Source: Burkholderiales bacterium (GTDB taxonomy: Bacteria > Pseudomonadota > Gammaproteobacteria > Burkholderiales > Eutrophovitaceae). Taken from it: DNA of 64,000 bases. The notes under the pieces are model-generated. The model saw only the letters and a program-made list of their open reading frames with translations. It had not been told where the DNA came from and searched no databases. The stretch lies in the NCBI GenBank assembly GCA_035560005.1, contig DATMAN010000054.1, positions 1 to 64,000 on the forward strand, written 5' to 3'. Positions 19,121 through 33,391 of the stretch are shown here, one piece after another (the first letter of the stretch is position 1; the number at the start of each line of letters is the position of its first letter). The position numbers and the translations under genes are program-made.

Positions 19121-19840
19121 TCATGGTTCGCGCAACCAGGCGGCGCCGCGTTCGCGCTCGAGGATGATGAGGCGCACGCGCATCAGCGACACCGCGATCG
19201 AATACATCCAGAAGGCGAACGCCATGACCAGCATTCCGGCCAGCATGGCCGCCGCCATGCTCGGCGCCCGTGTCAGGCTCACCGACGCGCCCTGGTGCAG
19301 CGTATTCCACCATTGGACCGAAAAATAGATGATGGGTACGTTCACCACGCCGACCAGGGCCAGCACGGCCGACGCCTTGTCGCCGCGCCGCGGATCGTCG
19401 ATCGCCGCCACAAGGGACAGATAGCCGATGTACAGGAACAACAGGATCAACTCCGAGGTGAGCCGCGCGTCCCATACCCACCAGGTGCCCCAGGTCGGCC
19501 TGCCCCACAGCGACCCGGTCCACAGCGCAATGAAGGTCATGAGCGCACCGGTGGGCGCCAGCGCGTGGGCCATCATGGAGGACAGGCGCGTGTTGAAGAC
19601 CAGGCCGATGCCGGCCCAGAACGCCATCACGACGTAGATGAACATCGACATCCACGCTGCCGGCACGTGAATGAAGATGATCCGGTAGGCCTCCCCTTGC
19701 TGAAAATCCGTCGGCGCCACGAAGAACCCGATGTAGAGCCCGGCCGCCGTCGATACCACCGCCAGCGTGGCGAACCACGGCACCATCTTCCCCGCGAGCG
19801 GGTAGAAGGTCTGCGGCGAGGAGTATTTCCAGATGTTCAC
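19121..19840 (-). CDS. ccmC: Haem transport/handling protein CcmC
   Basis: 239 residues with six membrane helices. The tryptophan-rich haem motif is WGTWWVWDARLTSELIL, flanked by the periplasmic His in FIHVPAAWM and in NTLHQGASV. It presents haem to CcmE. The gap to ccmB upstream is 153 bases and to ccmD downstream 197 bases. These are the only sizeable gaps in the operon, and both contain intergenic-repeat-like sequence. Confidence 0.95.
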   Translation of the reverse strand: MNIWKYSSPQTFYPLAGKMVPWFATLAVVSTAAGLYIGFFVAPTDFQQGEAYRIIFIHVPAAWMSMFIYVVMAFWAGIGLVFNTRLSSMMAHALAPTGALMTFIALWTGSLWGRPTWGTWWVWDARLTSELILLFLYIGYLSLVAAIDDPRRGDKASAVLALVGVVNVPIIYFSVQWWNTLHQGASVSLTRAPSMAAAMLAGMLVMAFAFWMYSIAVSLMRVRLIILERERGAAWLREP

Positions 19841-19993
19841 GTCAAGACACCGAACGAAATGACCACGGTGGACCCAGAGAAAAAAACAGCCTCGGCTCGA
19901 ATCCGCAAGCCAGGTTCCTGGGCTCGCCGGGCTCTTGGCGCGCGCTTTGTCCTTGGCAGTGCATCTCTCTTCGCGCGCTTGCTCCGTGCTTCG

Positions 19994-20674
19994 TCACTCC
20001 AGCGCGATGCGGATCGCCGTCGCGGTTGCCCAAGGCGCAACCACCAGCGCGATCAGCAACATCGCGCCCAGCAGCGAGAGCTGTCCGCCGATTGGCATTG
20101 CGGCAGCGGCCGCGACCACCGCAGACGCCCCGAAGATCAGCGTCGGAACGTACAGCGGCAGAACCAGCAGTGCAATCAGCGCTCCGCCACCGCGCACGCC
20201 GAGGGTCAGCGCCGCGCCGACCGCACCGAGCAGCGAGAGCACAGGCGTGCCGATCAGCAGCGACCAGAGCAGCGCGAGCAGCGCCTGCCTCGGCAGATCG
20301 AACTGCAGACCGATCAGCGGCGCAACCACGACTAGCGGAAAGCCCGTCGTCAGCCAATGCCCGGCCACCTTCGCCAGAACCAGCACGGACAGCGGTTGCG
20401 GCGCCAGAGCCATCTGCTCCAGTGTGCCGTCCGCGAAGTCGGACGCGAACAGTCTGCCCAGCGCCAGCATTGAAGCCAGCAGCGCGGCGACCCAGACCAC
20501 TCCAGGTCCGATCTCGCGCAGTCGCTCCGGCTCCGGCCCCGCCCCGAGTGGGAACAGGCTGGCGGCAATGACAAAGAAGAACAGCGTTGTCAGCACATCG
20601 GCGCGTCGCCGCACCGCTACCCGCAGATCCCGTCCGACGATAGCAAGGCAGGCGCTGCCCAGCGAGCCACTCAC
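19994..20674 (-). CDS. ccmB: ABC transporter permease CcmB
   Basis: 226 residues from a GTG at 20674 that overlaps the ccmA stop (GTGA). Six predicted helices follow a short cytoplasmic N-terminus (GRDLRVAVRRRADVLTTLFFF). The FASDFADGTLEQMALAPQPL segment is the coupling region that contacts CcmA. It works with CcmA to drive release of haem-CcmE. Confidence 0.94.
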   Translation of the reverse strand: MSGSLGSACLAIVGRDLRVAVRRRADVLTTLFFFVIAASLFPLGAGPEPERLREIGPGVVWVAALLASMLALGRLFASDFADGTLEQMALAPQPLSVLVLAKVAGHWLTTGFPLVVVAPLIGLQFDLPRQALLALLWSLLIGTPVLSLLGAVGAALTLGVRGGGALIALLVLPLYVPTLIFGASAVVAAAAAMPIGGQLSLLGAMLLIALVVAPWATATAIRIALE

Positions 20675-21285
20675 CGCAGCTCCAGCGATCGGGACTGCAC
20701 GCTGAGTTCGACATCCTGGTGGGTCGTGAAGACGACAACGCCTCCTTGCGCCGCGTGGGCCTCGATCCGGCGGCACACCCGTTGGACAGCCGTCTGGTCG
20801 AGCGCACTGAAGGGTTCATCGAGAATCCACAGCGGTTGCCCGCGCGACAGCGCCAGCCGGGTGAGCGCCACGCGCCGTCGCTGTCCCTGCGACAGCCACT
20901 GCACGGGCAGATCGGCCACGTCGTTCAGGCCTTCCGCAGACAGGCCAGCGCGCACGGCTTCTGCGTCGCAGGCAACGCCGGCCAGCGCCGACGCCGCGCG
21001 CAAGTTTTCCACGGCGGAGAGGTCTTCCTTCAACGCGTTGGCATGGCCGATGAATACCAGCTGCGCGGCGTACGCCTCTCTGCAACGCGCGATCGGCGCG
21101 TCCCGCCAGCGCACCTCGCCGGTCGCAGGCTGCGACAACCCGGCCAGAATGCGCAACAGGCTGGTCTTGCCTGCGCCGTTTTCGCCTCGCACGCACAGCG
21201 CCTCGCCGGCAGAAATCGAAAATCCCAAACACTGGAAAAGCCGGCGGGTGCCGCGGATGCAGCTCAGATCAACGGCCTGGAGCAT
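20671..21285 (-). CDS. ccmA: ABC transporter ATP-binding protein CcmA
   Basis: 204 residues from the ATG at 21285 (MLQAVDLSCIRGTRRLF), the usual CcmA length. It has Walker A GENGAGKTSLLRILAG, signature LSQGQRRRVALTRLAL, Walker B LWILDEPFSALD and the H-loop His in FTTHQD. Upstream in-frame ATGs at 21312 and 21336 would add residues that lie at or beyond the likely transcription start. It is the first gene of the ccm operon. Confidence 0.94.
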   Translation of the reverse strand: MLQAVDLSCIRGTRRLFQCLGFSISAGEALCVRGENGAGKTSLLRILAGLSQPATGEVRWRDAPIARCREAYAAQLVFIGHANALKEDLSAVENLRAASALAGVACDAEAVRAGLSAEGLNDVADLPVQWLSQGQRRRVALTRLALSRGQPLWILDEPFSALDQTAVQRVCRRIEAHAAQGGVVVFTTHQDVELSVQSRSLELR

Positions 21286-21310
21286 GGACGGTGGGTTGAA
21301 GGCGCGCGGC

Positions 21311-21316
21311 ATTATA
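21311..21316 (-). promoter_or_regulatory. Candidate -10 box of the ccm operon
   Basis: On the minus strand this is a perfect TATAAT in the context GGCTATAATGCC. It would start transcription about 19 bases before the ccmA ATG at 21285. The -35 region 17-18 bases upstream (TGGGTG) is poor, so an activator or an extended element may be needed. Confidence 0.45.
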
Positions 21317-21510
21317 GCCGACCGAAACACGCGCACCCACCGCGCCGCATCTGCGGCTTCGTGGTCACCGAGCGACGCTGTCCGGGCGCTGGGCCACCCG
21401 TGCCCCGGCCGCGGGTCTCAACGCCTGCGGGCAGGCGCCCCATGGAGGCCTTTGCCGTCCATGCTCGGAAAGTGCTAAAAACACGTCCGGCTCACCGAGG
21501 GGAGGCTTGG

Positions 21511-22572
21511 GTGTTATCGCCGCGGATCGAGGAGCATCGTCAGGCAGCCGCGCATGCCGGGTTGAAATACGTCACGGACGGGGTGCCCGGAATTCGCCGC
21601 CGCCGCGCGGGCAAAGGCTGGATCTATTTCGGTCCGGACGGGCAGCGCATCACCGATCCCCAGGTACGCAGGCGCATCGCGAGCCTTGCCATCCCGCCGG
21701 CATGGACCGAAGTCTGGATCTGCCCCGATCCCGAGGGCCACATCCAGGCCACAGCGCGCGATGCCCGCGGTCGCAAGCAGTACCGCTACCACCCGCTGTA
21801 TCGCGAGGCGCGCGATCGATCGAAGTTCCGTCGAGTGCTGGAGTTCAGCGAGATACTTCCCGGCATCCGCGACCGGGTCGAACGCGATCTGCGCGCTGCG
21901 AACCTCAGCCGCAGACAAGTTCTTGCCACCGTCGTCAGCCTGCTCGACAAGACGCTCATCCGAGTAGGCAACGACGAATACACGCGGGAAAACAACTCGT
22001 TCGGCTTGACCACCCTGCGCCGGCGGCACGTGGAGATTCAGGGTTCGCGGTTGCGCTTCAGCTTTCGCGGCAAGAGCGGCGTGCAGCACGAGGTGGCGAT
22101 CAGCGACCGGCGCCTCGCGCGGCTCGTCCAGCAGTGCCAGGACCTTCCCGGCCAGGAGTTGTTTCAATATCTGGATGCATCGGGGCGGCGCCAGTCGGTT
22201 TCGTCCGATGACGTGAACGAGTACCTGCGCCAGGTCAGCGGACGCGACATCACCGCCAAGGACTTCCGGACTTGGGCAGGTACGATGCTCGCCGCGAAGG
22301 AGCTGTGGTCTGCCGGACCCGCACCGAGCATGCGTCAAGCCAACCGCAACGTGATCCGAGCTATCGATGCGGTGGCAAAGCGGCTCGGCAACACCCGCGC
22401 GGTCTGTCGCAAGTACTACGTTCATCCGGTTCTGATCGAGGCCTATCTCGCAGGACGCACTGGTGTGCTCGCGAGCGACAGCGCAGTCAACGGCGCCCGA
22501 CGCAGAGGTAAGGCGGCTTTACGTCGCGACGAAGTGGCGGTGCTGCAGTTCCTCCAGAGCCAGAGCCCGTAG
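21511..22572 (+). CDS. DNA topoisomerase IB (poxvirus/eukaryote type)
   Basis: 353 residues from a GTG at 21511 that has GGGGAGG seven bases upstream. This decides the start over an in-frame ATG at 21442. The N-terminal domain includes GKGWIYFGPDGQRITDP and IPPAWTEVWICPDPEGHIQA. The catalytic domain has KTLIRVGNDEYTRENNSFGL, DFRTWAGT and the active-site tyrosine in AVCRKYYVHPVLIEAYL. It relaxes supercoils through a 3'-phosphotyrosyl link. It is divergent from ccmA across about 225 bases. Bacterial type IB enzymes are accessory rather than essential. Confidence 0.92.
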   Translation: MLSPRIEEHRQAAAHAGLKYVTDGVPGIRRRRAGKGWIYFGPDGQRITDPQVRRRIASLAIPPAWTEVWICPDPEGHIQATARDARGRKQYRYHPLYREARDRSKFRRVLEFSEILPGIRDRVERDLRAANLSRRQVLATVVSLLDKTLIRVGNDEYTRENNSFGLTTLRRRHVEIQGSRLRFSFRGKSGVQHEVAISDRRLARLVQQCQDLPGQELFQYLDASGRRQSVSSDDVNEYLRQVSGRDITAKDFRTWAGTMLAAKELWSAGPAPSMRQANRNVIRAIDAVAKRLGNTRAVCRKYYVHPVLIEAYLAGRTGVLASDSAVNGARRRGKAALRRDEVAVLQFLQSQSP

Positions 22573-23191
<619 letters not shown>

Positions 23192-23203
23192 GGCGAAGGT
23201 GTC

Positions 23204-23209
23204 ATTCTA
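23204..23209 (-). promoter_or_regulatory. Candidate -10 box for tRNA-Ser
   Basis: TAGAAT on the minus strand, about 13 bases before the mature 5' end of the tRNA at 23191. No good -35 hexamer is visible at 16-18 bases upstream. Confidence 0.35.
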
Positions 23210-23254
23210 CCAGCCCGCCTCTGGCGCGCCCATGCCTCATCGCTTGAGGGCCCC

Positions 23255-24715
23255 GTGAGCACCCCGGCGCGCAAACGCTTGAAGCGGGCTCTCGCCGCCG
23301 CCGGCGAGGCGCTGTCCATGTCCAAAGTGACCACGGCAGCGCTGCTTGTCGCTCTGCCGTCGGTCGATCTCGGGCCGCTGATCGAACGTCCCGTCGCCCC
23401 GGTCGAAAAGGCAGCCGAACTGGTCGTGGTAACGCGGAATTCTCCGACCACGCGCTACATCGGTCCGGATGGCGACTACATCGGGTTCGAGCAGGATCTC
23501 GTGGAACTCTTCGCCAAGGAACTCGGAACCAGCGTGCGCATGGTCGTGCGAGAACGCTTCTCCGACATCGTTTCCACGATCGCCAACGGCTATGCCCATC
23601 TGGCCGCGGCCGGACTGAGCGCTACTCAGGAGCGGGAGCCTGCGCTGACCTTCGGTCCCGCCTATCTCACCGCGCGCAAGGCGGTGGTGTACAACACCGA
23701 CAAGCCCAGACCGCGCAGCCTGAAGGAACTCGTGGGGAAAAAGATCGCCGTGCTCGCCGGCTCGAGCAGCGCCGACAAACTGAAGCTCGAGGCGGGCCAG
23801 ATTCCCGGTCTGCGCTGGGAGGAAACTCCGGCGGCGAGCGTCGATCCGCTGCTGGACAGGCTGGCAGCCGGAAAGCTCGATTACGTGGTCACCGATTCGC
23901 ACGCCGCGGAGCTGGCGCGCAATTTCTACCCGAACATCGCCACCGCGTTCACTTTCGGCACGCCCGAGCCGCTGGCCTGGGCCATGCCGAAGAATGCCGA
24001 TCCGCATCTGGTCAGAAGCGTGCACCAGTTCTTCGGCCGCATCCGGGCCAACGGTACCTTGCGCATGCTGGTCGACCGGCACTTCGGCCACATCCATCGT
24101 CTCACCCAAGGCGACATCGTGGCCTTCCTCGCCAGACGGCAGACGGTTCTGCCGCGCTACGCCGATGCTTTCAAGGAAGCGCAGGAAATCACCGGGATCG
24201 ACTGGCGGCTCATCGCCGCGCTCGGATTCCAGGAGTCGCATTGGAACCCCATTGCCACGAGCCCGACCGGGGTACGCGGGCTGATGATGCTGACGGCCAG
24301 CACCGCCGATCGCCTGGGAGTGACCGACCGGCTCGACCCGTATCAGAACATCCTGGCCGGTGCACGCTATCTGCAGTTGCTGCGGCAAGCGCTGCCCGAG
24401 CGGATTCCCGAACCGGATCGCACTTGGATCGCCCTTGCCGCTTACAACGTCGGCTACGGGCACGTGGAAGATGCCCGCGTGCTCGCACAGCGTCAGGGAC
24501 TCAATCCGGATTCGTGGATCGACCTGAAGAAGACGCTACCGCTGCTTGCCCGCTCGGATTACTACACCACCGTCAGATACGGCTTCGCGCGCGGCGCCGA
24601 AGCGGTGATCCTCACCGAGAACGTGCGCAACTACTACGACATCCTGCAGCGTTTCGAGGAACCGCACCGACCGCTGCTCGCGCCTTCGTTGACCGCCAGC
24701 GCGGCGCTGCGCTGA
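23255..24715 (+). CDS. mltF: Membrane-bound lytic murein transglycosylase MltF
   Basis: 486 residues from a GTG at 23255. A short hydrophobic N-terminus (TTAALLVALPSVDLG) leads to a periplasmic solute-binding-like regulatory domain (about residues 55-275, with PDGDYIGFEQDLVELFAKEL). A C-terminal SLT catalytic domain starts near 285. The catalytic Glu is in LGFQESHWNP, followed by TGVRGLMMLTASTA and AAYNVGYGHV. This two-domain layout defines MltF rather than Slt or MltC. It converges on serS with three bases between the stops. Confidence 0.93.
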   Translation: MSTPARKRLKRALAAAGEALSMSKVTTAALLVALPSVDLGPLIERPVAPVEKAAELVVVTRNSPTTRYIGPDGDYIGFEQDLVELFAKELGTSVRMVVRERFSDIVSTIANGYAHLAAAGLSATQEREPALTFGPAYLTARKAVVYNTDKPRPRSLKELVGKKIAVLAGSSSADKLKLEAGQIPGLRWEETPAASVDPLLDRLAAGKLDYVVTDSHAAELARNFYPNIATAFTFGTPEPLAWAMPKNADPHLVRSVHQFFGRIRANGTLRMLVDRHFGHIHRLTQGDIVAFLARRQTVLPRYADAFKEAQEITGIDWRLIAALGFQESHWNPIATSPTGVRGLMMLTASTADRLGVTDRLDPYQNILAGARYLQLLRQALPERIPEPDRTWIALAAYNVGYGHVEDARVLAQRQGLNPDSWIDLKKTLPLLARSDYYTTVRYGFARGAEAVILTENVRNYYDILQRFEEPHRPLLAPSLTASAALR

Positions 24716-24718
24716 AGG

Positions 24719-27344
<2,626 letters not shown>

Positions 27345-27352
27345 GAGAGTAT

Positions 27353-27434
27353 TTCACCACGGATGCGCAGCACCCCGACAAAAGGCGCAAAGAGAGGATC
27401 ACTGCGCGAAAGCCGCGAAGAAAAGCGTGAATCG
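27353..27434. repeat. Degenerate intergenic repeat (rarA/lolA gap)
   Basis: CCACGGA followed by an A/G-rich run with AAAGGCGCAAAGAGAG and CCGCGAAGAAAAGCGTGAA. It resembles the stretches at 31929-32010, 43411-43462 (other strand), 49690-49740 and 54094-54135. It fills most of the 139-base gap between rarA and lolA. Confidence 0.5.
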
Positions 27435-27483
27435 TTCGGGGCCTTTGTGCTGCGCGCTAGATCCTGCGTCCCGGCGGTCGATG

Positions 27484-28095
27484 CTAGTCCGTGACCACGT
27501 CGGCGCCCGGCGGCGGGGTAAAGCTGAAGGTGCCGGGCGCAAAACCGGGATTGCGCTCCAGCCGGGAGAAGCGGATCACGGTCTTCTGGCCGAAGTGGTC
27601 ATACAGCTCCATCGTAGCCAGGGTGTTCTTCGCGAATCCCATCCGCACGCGTTCGAACAGGCTGTCCTCCTCGTACGGCCGGGCCTGCAGCCAATCCAGT
27701 CCACCCTTTCTGCCCTGCGCCTCCAGCGAGAAGAAGCGTTCGATCTCGTCCGTGCCCGCCAGCAGCGCGGCCGGGCTCGAGCCCAGCGCCTTGTCGAGCT
27801 TGCGGATGGTGACCTGGTTGAGGTCCTTGTCGTAGATCCAGAGCCGCTCGCCGTCGGCAACGATCAGCTGCACGAAGGGTTTCTTGTACTCCCAGCGGAA
27901 CCTGCCCGGACGGAAGAATTCCACGGTCCCGCTCGATTGCTGGACATCCTTGCCTTCCGGGCCCGTGACCGTCTGGGTGAAATCGGCCCGGGCGGCGCGG
28001 GTCGTCTGAATGAATGCTTCCAGCTGCTCGATCGGGCCGGCAGCCGCCGGCAGTGCGAACGCCCACAGCAAAGGGAGCAGTCTCGCCGTGTGCAT
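27484..28095 (-). CDS. lolA: Outer-membrane lipoprotein carrier protein LolA
   Basis: 203 residues with a signal peptide (MHTARLLPLLWAFALPAAAG). LolA takes lipoproteins from LolCDE at the inner membrane and ferries them to LolB. Family features are ARADFTQTV near the start, SSGTVEFFRPGRFRWEYKKP and the C-terminal FSFTPPPGADVV. Its ATG follows directly on the stop of the small upstream gene, so the two are co-translated. Confidence 0.94.
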   Translation of the reverse strand: MHTARLLPLLWAFALPAAAGPIEQLEAFIQTTRAARADFTQTVTGPEGKDVQQSSGTVEFFRPGRFRWEYKKPFVQLIVADGERLWIYDKDLNQVTIRKLDKALGSSPAALLAGTDEIERFFSLEAQGRKGGLDWLQARPYEEDSLFERVRMGFAKNTLATMELYDHFGQKTVIRFSRLERNPGFAPGTFSFTPPPGADVVTD

Positions 28096-28485
28096 TCAGA
28101 ACTTCTTCTTGCGCTCGATCTGAGAGATCCTGCCGCCGGTGAGCCTTACCGTGGTGGTAAACGGATCGGCTACGGTCGGCAGGTAGTACCAAGTCTTGAC
28201 GGTCTGGCTCAATTCCCCGCGCAGGACATGGCGCTGCGGGATTCTGCGGCCGCTGACCGGATCGATCAGCACCGAATCCTGGACGATGGCGTGGGAGCGC
28301 GTGTCCAGCCCGTCGGTCGATTCATAGTCCGGCGGCCCGGCGCGCTGAAGCAGCTCGGCTTCGCTCATGCCGATTTCGAGCCGGATGTAGACGTCGAAGG
28401 CCATCCCGCGCACACGTTCCTCGCCGGAGGCGGCGCTCCCGGCGAGCGCAAGCGCCGCCAGCAGGAATTTGACCGAGCCCCTCAT
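28096..28485 (-). CDS. Small exported protein upstream of lolA, BamE/SmpA-like motif
   Basis: 129 residues from the ATG at 28485 (MRGSVKFLLAALALAGSAAS signal). The mature part has IRLEIGMSEAELLQRAGPPD, a helix-turn resembling the GMS..EV...GPP motif of SmpA/OmlA (BamE) domains. It ends in strands rich in charged residues (VRLTGGRISQIERKKKF). No lipobox is seen. It sits between ftsK (43 bases) and lolA (0 bases). A role in the envelope is likely from context, but the exact function is unknown. Confidence 0.75.
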   Translation of the reverse strand: MRGSVKFLLAALALAGSAASGEERVRGMAFDVYIRLEIGMSEAELLQRAGPPDYESTDGLDTRSHAIVQDSVLIDPVSGRRIPQRHVLRGELSQTVKTWYYLPTVADPFTTTVRLTGGRISQIERKKKF

Positions 28486-28528
28486 GGTCTTGTGTACGCC
28501 CCTTAGCCAGAAACATCCGACAACCGGA

Positions 28529-30826
28529 TCAGGCCTCGGTTCTCGACGGCGCGATGACTTCGCGATTGCCGTTCGAGGACATCGGCGAGACCAGGCCGGC
28601 ACGTTCCATCTGCTCGATGAGCCGGGCGGCACGGTTGTAACCGATGCGCAGGTGGCGCTGCACCAGCGAGATCGACGCCCTGCGCGATTTCAGGACGATT
28701 TCGACCGCCTGGTCGTAAAGCGGATCGCTCTCGCCGCCGCCCATCGGTCCGCCCGTGCCATTGTCGAGCTCGGCTTCCAACGGCTCGAGCACCTCATCGA
28801 TGTATTGAGGCTGGGCGCGCGCCTTGAGGTAGTCGACCACCTTGTGCACTTCCTGGTCCGCCACGAAAGCGCCATGCACGCGCTGCGGATAGCCGGTGCC
28901 GGGCGGGAGAAAGAGCATGTCGCCCTGCCCCAGCAGCTGCTCGGCGCCCATCTGGTCCAGGATCGTGCGCGAATCCACCCGGCTGGAAACCTGGAACGCG
29001 ATCCGCGTCGGAATGTTCGCCTTGATGAGCCCGGTGATCACGTCCACCGAGGGACGCTGCGTGGCCAGAATCAGGTGGATGCCGGCCGCGCGCGCCTTTT
29101 GCGCCAGCCGCGCAATCAGTTCCTCCACCTTCTTTCCCACGACCATCATGAGGTCCGCCAGCTCGTCGATCACGACCACCACGAGCGGCAACTCCTGGAG
29201 CGGCTCCGGATTCTCCGGCGTGATGGTGAAGGGATTGGTCAGCGGCCTGCCGGCTTTGGCCGCTTCCCTGACCTTCTGGTTGAACCCGGACAGGTTGCGC
29301 ACACCCAGAGCCGACAGCAGCCGATAGCGCCGGTCCATTTCGCCCACGCACCAGTTCAATGCCTGCGCCGCCTGCTTCATGTCGGTGACCACCGGAGCCA
29401 GCAGGTGCGGGATACCCTCGTAGGCCGACAGCTCGAGCATCTTCGGATCGACCAGGATCAGGCGCACCTCGTTCGCGGTCGCCTTGTACAGCAGCGACAG
29501 AATCATCGCGTTGATCGCGACCGATTTCCCCGAGCCCGTGGTGCCGGCCACCAAGAGGTGGGGCATTCGCGCCAGATCGGCGACCACGGGGTGGCCGGCA
29601 ATGTCCTTGCCCAAGGCCAGCGTCAGCGGCGAAGGCGGATCGGCGTAGATCTGCGAGGACAGGATTTCGGAGAGCCGCACGACCTGGCGCCTCGGATTGG
29701 GAATCTCCAGCCCCATGCAGCTCTTGCCCGGAATCGTTTCCACCACGCGCACGCTGACCACCGACAGCGCGCGCGCCAGATCCTTGACGAGGTTGATGAT
29801 CTGCGCGCCTTTGACGCCCACCGCTGGCTCGATCTCGTAGCGCGTGATCACCGGTCCGGGCTGGGCCGCCACAACCTTCACCTCGATGCCGAAGTCCATC
29901 AGCTTCTTCTCGATCAGCCGCGAGGTGAACTCCAGCGTCTCGGTGGAGAGAACTTCCACGTCGTGCGGCGGCTCGTCGAGCAGATGCAGCGGCGGCAGTT
30001 CGGAGTCGGGAAGATCCTCGAACAGCGGCTTCTGCTTCTCCTTGATGACACGGTCGGACTTGCGGATCTCGAGCGCCGGGGATTCGATGCGCACCGGCTC
30101 GTGTTCGATCTTTTCCTTCACTTCCTCCACGTGCGCTTCGCGCTGCTCCGCGGCGATTGCGCCGGCCTTGCGGTCGCGCCACGCTTCCCATTGGTCAGCC
30201 GCAGCGAGCCACGCGCCTTCAACCCCGGCGCCGATGCGCTCGATCATCGCGATCCAAGACAGCCCCGTGAGCAGCGACAGGCCGATGGCCCACAGCACCA
30301 GGAAGAGCAGCGTGCCGCCGGTGAATCCGAATGCGTGATGCGCCAGCTCCGAGAGCGCTGCCCCGACCACACCGCCGGCTCCATGCGGCAGCTCCACACC
30401 GAGCGAATGCAGGCGCAGCGCCTCGAAGGCACAGCTTGCCGCCAGCAGGATCACGAAACCGATGCACGCCACGGCGAGCGGGCGGCGATCCGCGTCCCCG
30501 GGGGTATGAATGCGGCGATAACTCCGGACGATGCCGACCGCGAACGCGAACAACCACCACCACGCGGAAACGCCGAACAGATACAGGAGAACATCGGCGA
30601 TCCAGGCGCCGACCTCTCCGCCGGCGTTGGCCACTTGCGAGTCGGTCGCCTGACGCGACCAGCCCGGGTCGAGCGAACTGTAGGTCGCGAGGATCAAGAG
30701 GAGATAGAGCGCCGCGCCTACCAGCAGCAGCCACCAGGACTCCCGCAGCAGCGCCGCGATGCGCGGCGGCAGGGGCTTGCGCGGTTCGCGCAGCGCGTTC
30801 TTGCTACCCGCAGGGGCAGATCGCAA
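28529..30826 (-). CDS. ftsK: DNA translocase FtsK
   Basis: 765 residues. Four N-terminal membrane helices ([18 protein letters not shown] and onward, about residues 30-190) anchor it at the septum. The linker is short. The motor has Walker [15 protein letters not shown] and Walker [14 protein letters not shown]. The C-terminal winged-helix gamma domain is present ([19 protein letters not shown]) and reads KOPS sites. The start is a TTG at 30826 with AAAGGA seven bases upstream; no nearby ATG fits. It is divergent from trxB across 133 bases. Confidence 0.96.
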   Translation of the reverse strand: MRSAPAGSKNALREPRKPLPPRIAALLRESWWLLLVGAALYLLLILATYSSLDPGWSRQATDSQVANAGGEVGAWIADVLLYLFGVSAWWWLFAFAVGIVRSYRRIHTPGDADRRPLAVACIGFVILLAASCAFEALRLHSLGVELPHGAGGVVGAALSELAHHAFGFTGGTLLFLVLWAIGLSLLTGLSWIAMIERIGAGVEGAWLAAADQWEAWRDRKAGAIAAEQREAHVEEVKEKIEHEPVRIESPALEIRKSDRVIKEKQKPLFEDLPDSELPPLHLLDEPPHDVEVLSTETLEFTSRLIEKKLMDFGIEVKVVAAQPGPVITRYEIEPAVGVKGAQIINLVKDLARALSVVSVRVVETIPGKSCMGLEIPNPRRQVVRLSEILSSQIYADPPSPLTLALGKDIAGHPVVADLARMPHLLVAGTTGSGKSVAINAMILSLLYKATANEVRLILVDPKMLELSAYEGIPHLLAPVVTDMKQAAQALNWCVGEMDRRYRLLSALGVRNLSGFNQKVREAAKAGRPLTNPFTITPENPEPLQELPLVVVVIDELADLMMVVGKKVEELIARLAQKARAAGIHLILATQRPSVDVITGLIKANIPTRIAFQVSSRVDSRTILDQMGAEQLLGQGDMLFLPPGTGYPQRVHGAFVADQEVHKVVDYLKARAQPQYIDEVLEPLEAELDNGTGGPMGGGESDPLYDQAVEIVLKSRRASISLVQRHLRIGYNRAARLIEQMERAGLVSPMSSNGNREVIAPSRTEA

Positions 30827-30920
30827 TCGACTTTCCTTTCGGTTTGCAAGATTTTATCTCACGATCGGGACCCACGGCGCGGGTCCGCGCTTTCTGGAAC
30901 CCGCTTCTGCCTGCTGCTAA

Positions 30921-31919
<999 letters not shown>

Positions 31920-31928
31920 CGTGGCAGC

Positions 31929-32010
31929 CACCGCAAAGGCACAGGCAACTTCAACGTCGGATCGACCACCGGAAACGCCAAGGCACGAAGAGCGTGAAGA
32001 AAAATCCCGA
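31929..32010. repeat. Degenerate intergenic repeat (trxB/Smr gap)
   Basis: CCACCG...AAAGGCACAGG and a second half CCACCGGAAACGCCAAGGCACGAAGAGCGTGAAGAAAAA. The second half is one of the best-preserved copies of the dispersed element described at 27353-27434. Confidence 0.5.
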
Positions 32011-32058
32011 GTCTCTCGGCGGTGAAATTGGCAATCGATCCTCAGTGTGTCTCCAGCC

Positions 32059-32625
32059 ATGCCCAAGAGACCGATACTGCCGGAAGAACCCGACGACGCC
32101 GCGCTGTTGCGCGAAGCACTGAAGGATGTCGCACCGCTACCCGACCCCGGGCGGGTGCTGCATCCGCCCGCGCGCCGTGACCCGGTCGCGGCGCAGACGC
32201 GGCGCGACGAGCAGCAGGTCCTGCAGGAAAGCCTGTCGGGAGAGATGTCGATTGAAGCGATGCTCGAGGCGGGCGAGGCGCTCGCCTACTTGCGCGAGGG
32301 TATCGACCGCCAGGTACTGCGCAAGCTGCGGCGCGCCCACTGGGTGGTGCAGGACGAGATCGATCTGCACGGGCTGCGGGTCGTCGAGGCGCGCGAGCTG
32401 CTGGTGGCATTTCTCAACGAGGCATTGAGAAGCGGGCGGCGCTGCGTACGCATCGTGCATGGCAAGGGACTTCGCTCCGCCGAGCGCACACCGGTGCTGA
32501 AGAAGAAGGTCGCCGGCTGGCTGCGGCAACGCGATGAAGTGCTGGCCTACTGCCAGGCGCCGCCGCCCGATGGTGGCAGTGGCGCCCTGCTGGTTCTGCT
32601 CAAGGCCAGGCGCGCGACCGGTTGA
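32059..32625 (+). CDS. Smr-domain protein (SmrA-like endonuclease)
   Basis: 188 residues from the ATG at 32059; a GTG at 32047 would add four. The C-terminal Smr domain has the two signature motifs IDLHGLRVVEARELL and RCVRIVHGKGLRS. The N-terminal 90 residues are charged and helical, as in the stand-alone proteobacterial Smr proteins (YdaL/SmrA). Related domains nick DNA or cleave collided mRNA. Which of these applies here cannot be read from the sequence. A terminator hairpin follows. Confidence 0.88.
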   Translation: MPKRPILPEEPDDAALLREALKDVAPLPDPGRVLHPPARRDPVAAQTRRDEQQVLQESLSGEMSIEAMLEAGEALAYLREGIDRQVLRKLRRAHWVVQDEIDLHGLRVVEARELLVAFLNEALRSGRRCVRIVHGKGLRSAERTPVLKKKVAGWLRQRDEVLAYCQAPPPDGGSGALLVLLKARRATG

Positions 32626-32696
32626 GTAGGCCGGGTAGTGGAGTTGCGCGTCCGGCGGGGGTGGCGATTGGCTCGCCGCGCACCCTTCAAACTCGA

Positions 32697-32715
32697 ACGC
32701 CCCAAAATGGGGCGT
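32697..32715. terminator. Short hairpin between Smr gene and glnB
   Basis: ACGCCCC (32697-32703) pairs with GGGGCGT (32709-32715) across a 5-base loop AAAAT. It lies in the convergent gap between the Smr gene and glnB, next to a longer hairpin. It has no T-run of its own. Confidence 0.5.
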
Positions 32716-32723
32716 CCGGCACG

Positions 32724-32763
32724 GCTCGTGGCTGCGGCGCCCAGATCGCCCGCAGCCACGAGC
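32724..32763. terminator. Strong bidirectional hairpin between convergent genes
   Basis: A perfect 14-bp stem: GCTCGTGGCTGCGG (32724-32737) pairs with CCGCAGCCACGAGC (32750-32763) across a 12-base loop. It sits five bases beyond the glnB stop and 98 beyond the Smr gene stop. The flank after the stem has only a short T-containing tract. It probably ends transcription from both sides. Confidence 0.75.
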
Positions 32764-32768
32764 AATCC

Positions 32769-33137
<369 letters not shown>

Positions 33138-33391
33138 TCATACGCGGCCCCGCGCAGAGTATAGACGCGTTCCGCCAGCCCCGGAAAGCGGCTTTCCGCT
33201 GCACTGCTGCCCCGGCGGATCAAGGCACTCGCCCGCCCGCGAGTTACAGACGCACAGGCAAGCCCCGAAAGCGAACCACGAGGCAGGACGCACTCAGCCG
33301 CGACTTTCATGAATAATGCAGGCTCGTGCCTTGGGGGCGAGAATCGCTTGTGTCTTTGCGCCGCGCCTGCGCGATCGTGCGGTGAGCGGCG

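Noticed and set aside
20719..21510. Long upstream extension of the topoisomerase IB frame
   Set aside because: It runs antisense through ccmA and has no homology to topoisomerase. The GTG at 21511 has a strong ribosome site and gives the normal length.
32047..32058. GTG start four codons upstream for the Smr protein
   Set aside because: Neither start has a ribosome site; the ATG at 32059 begins the part that looks like the family. Left as an alternative only.
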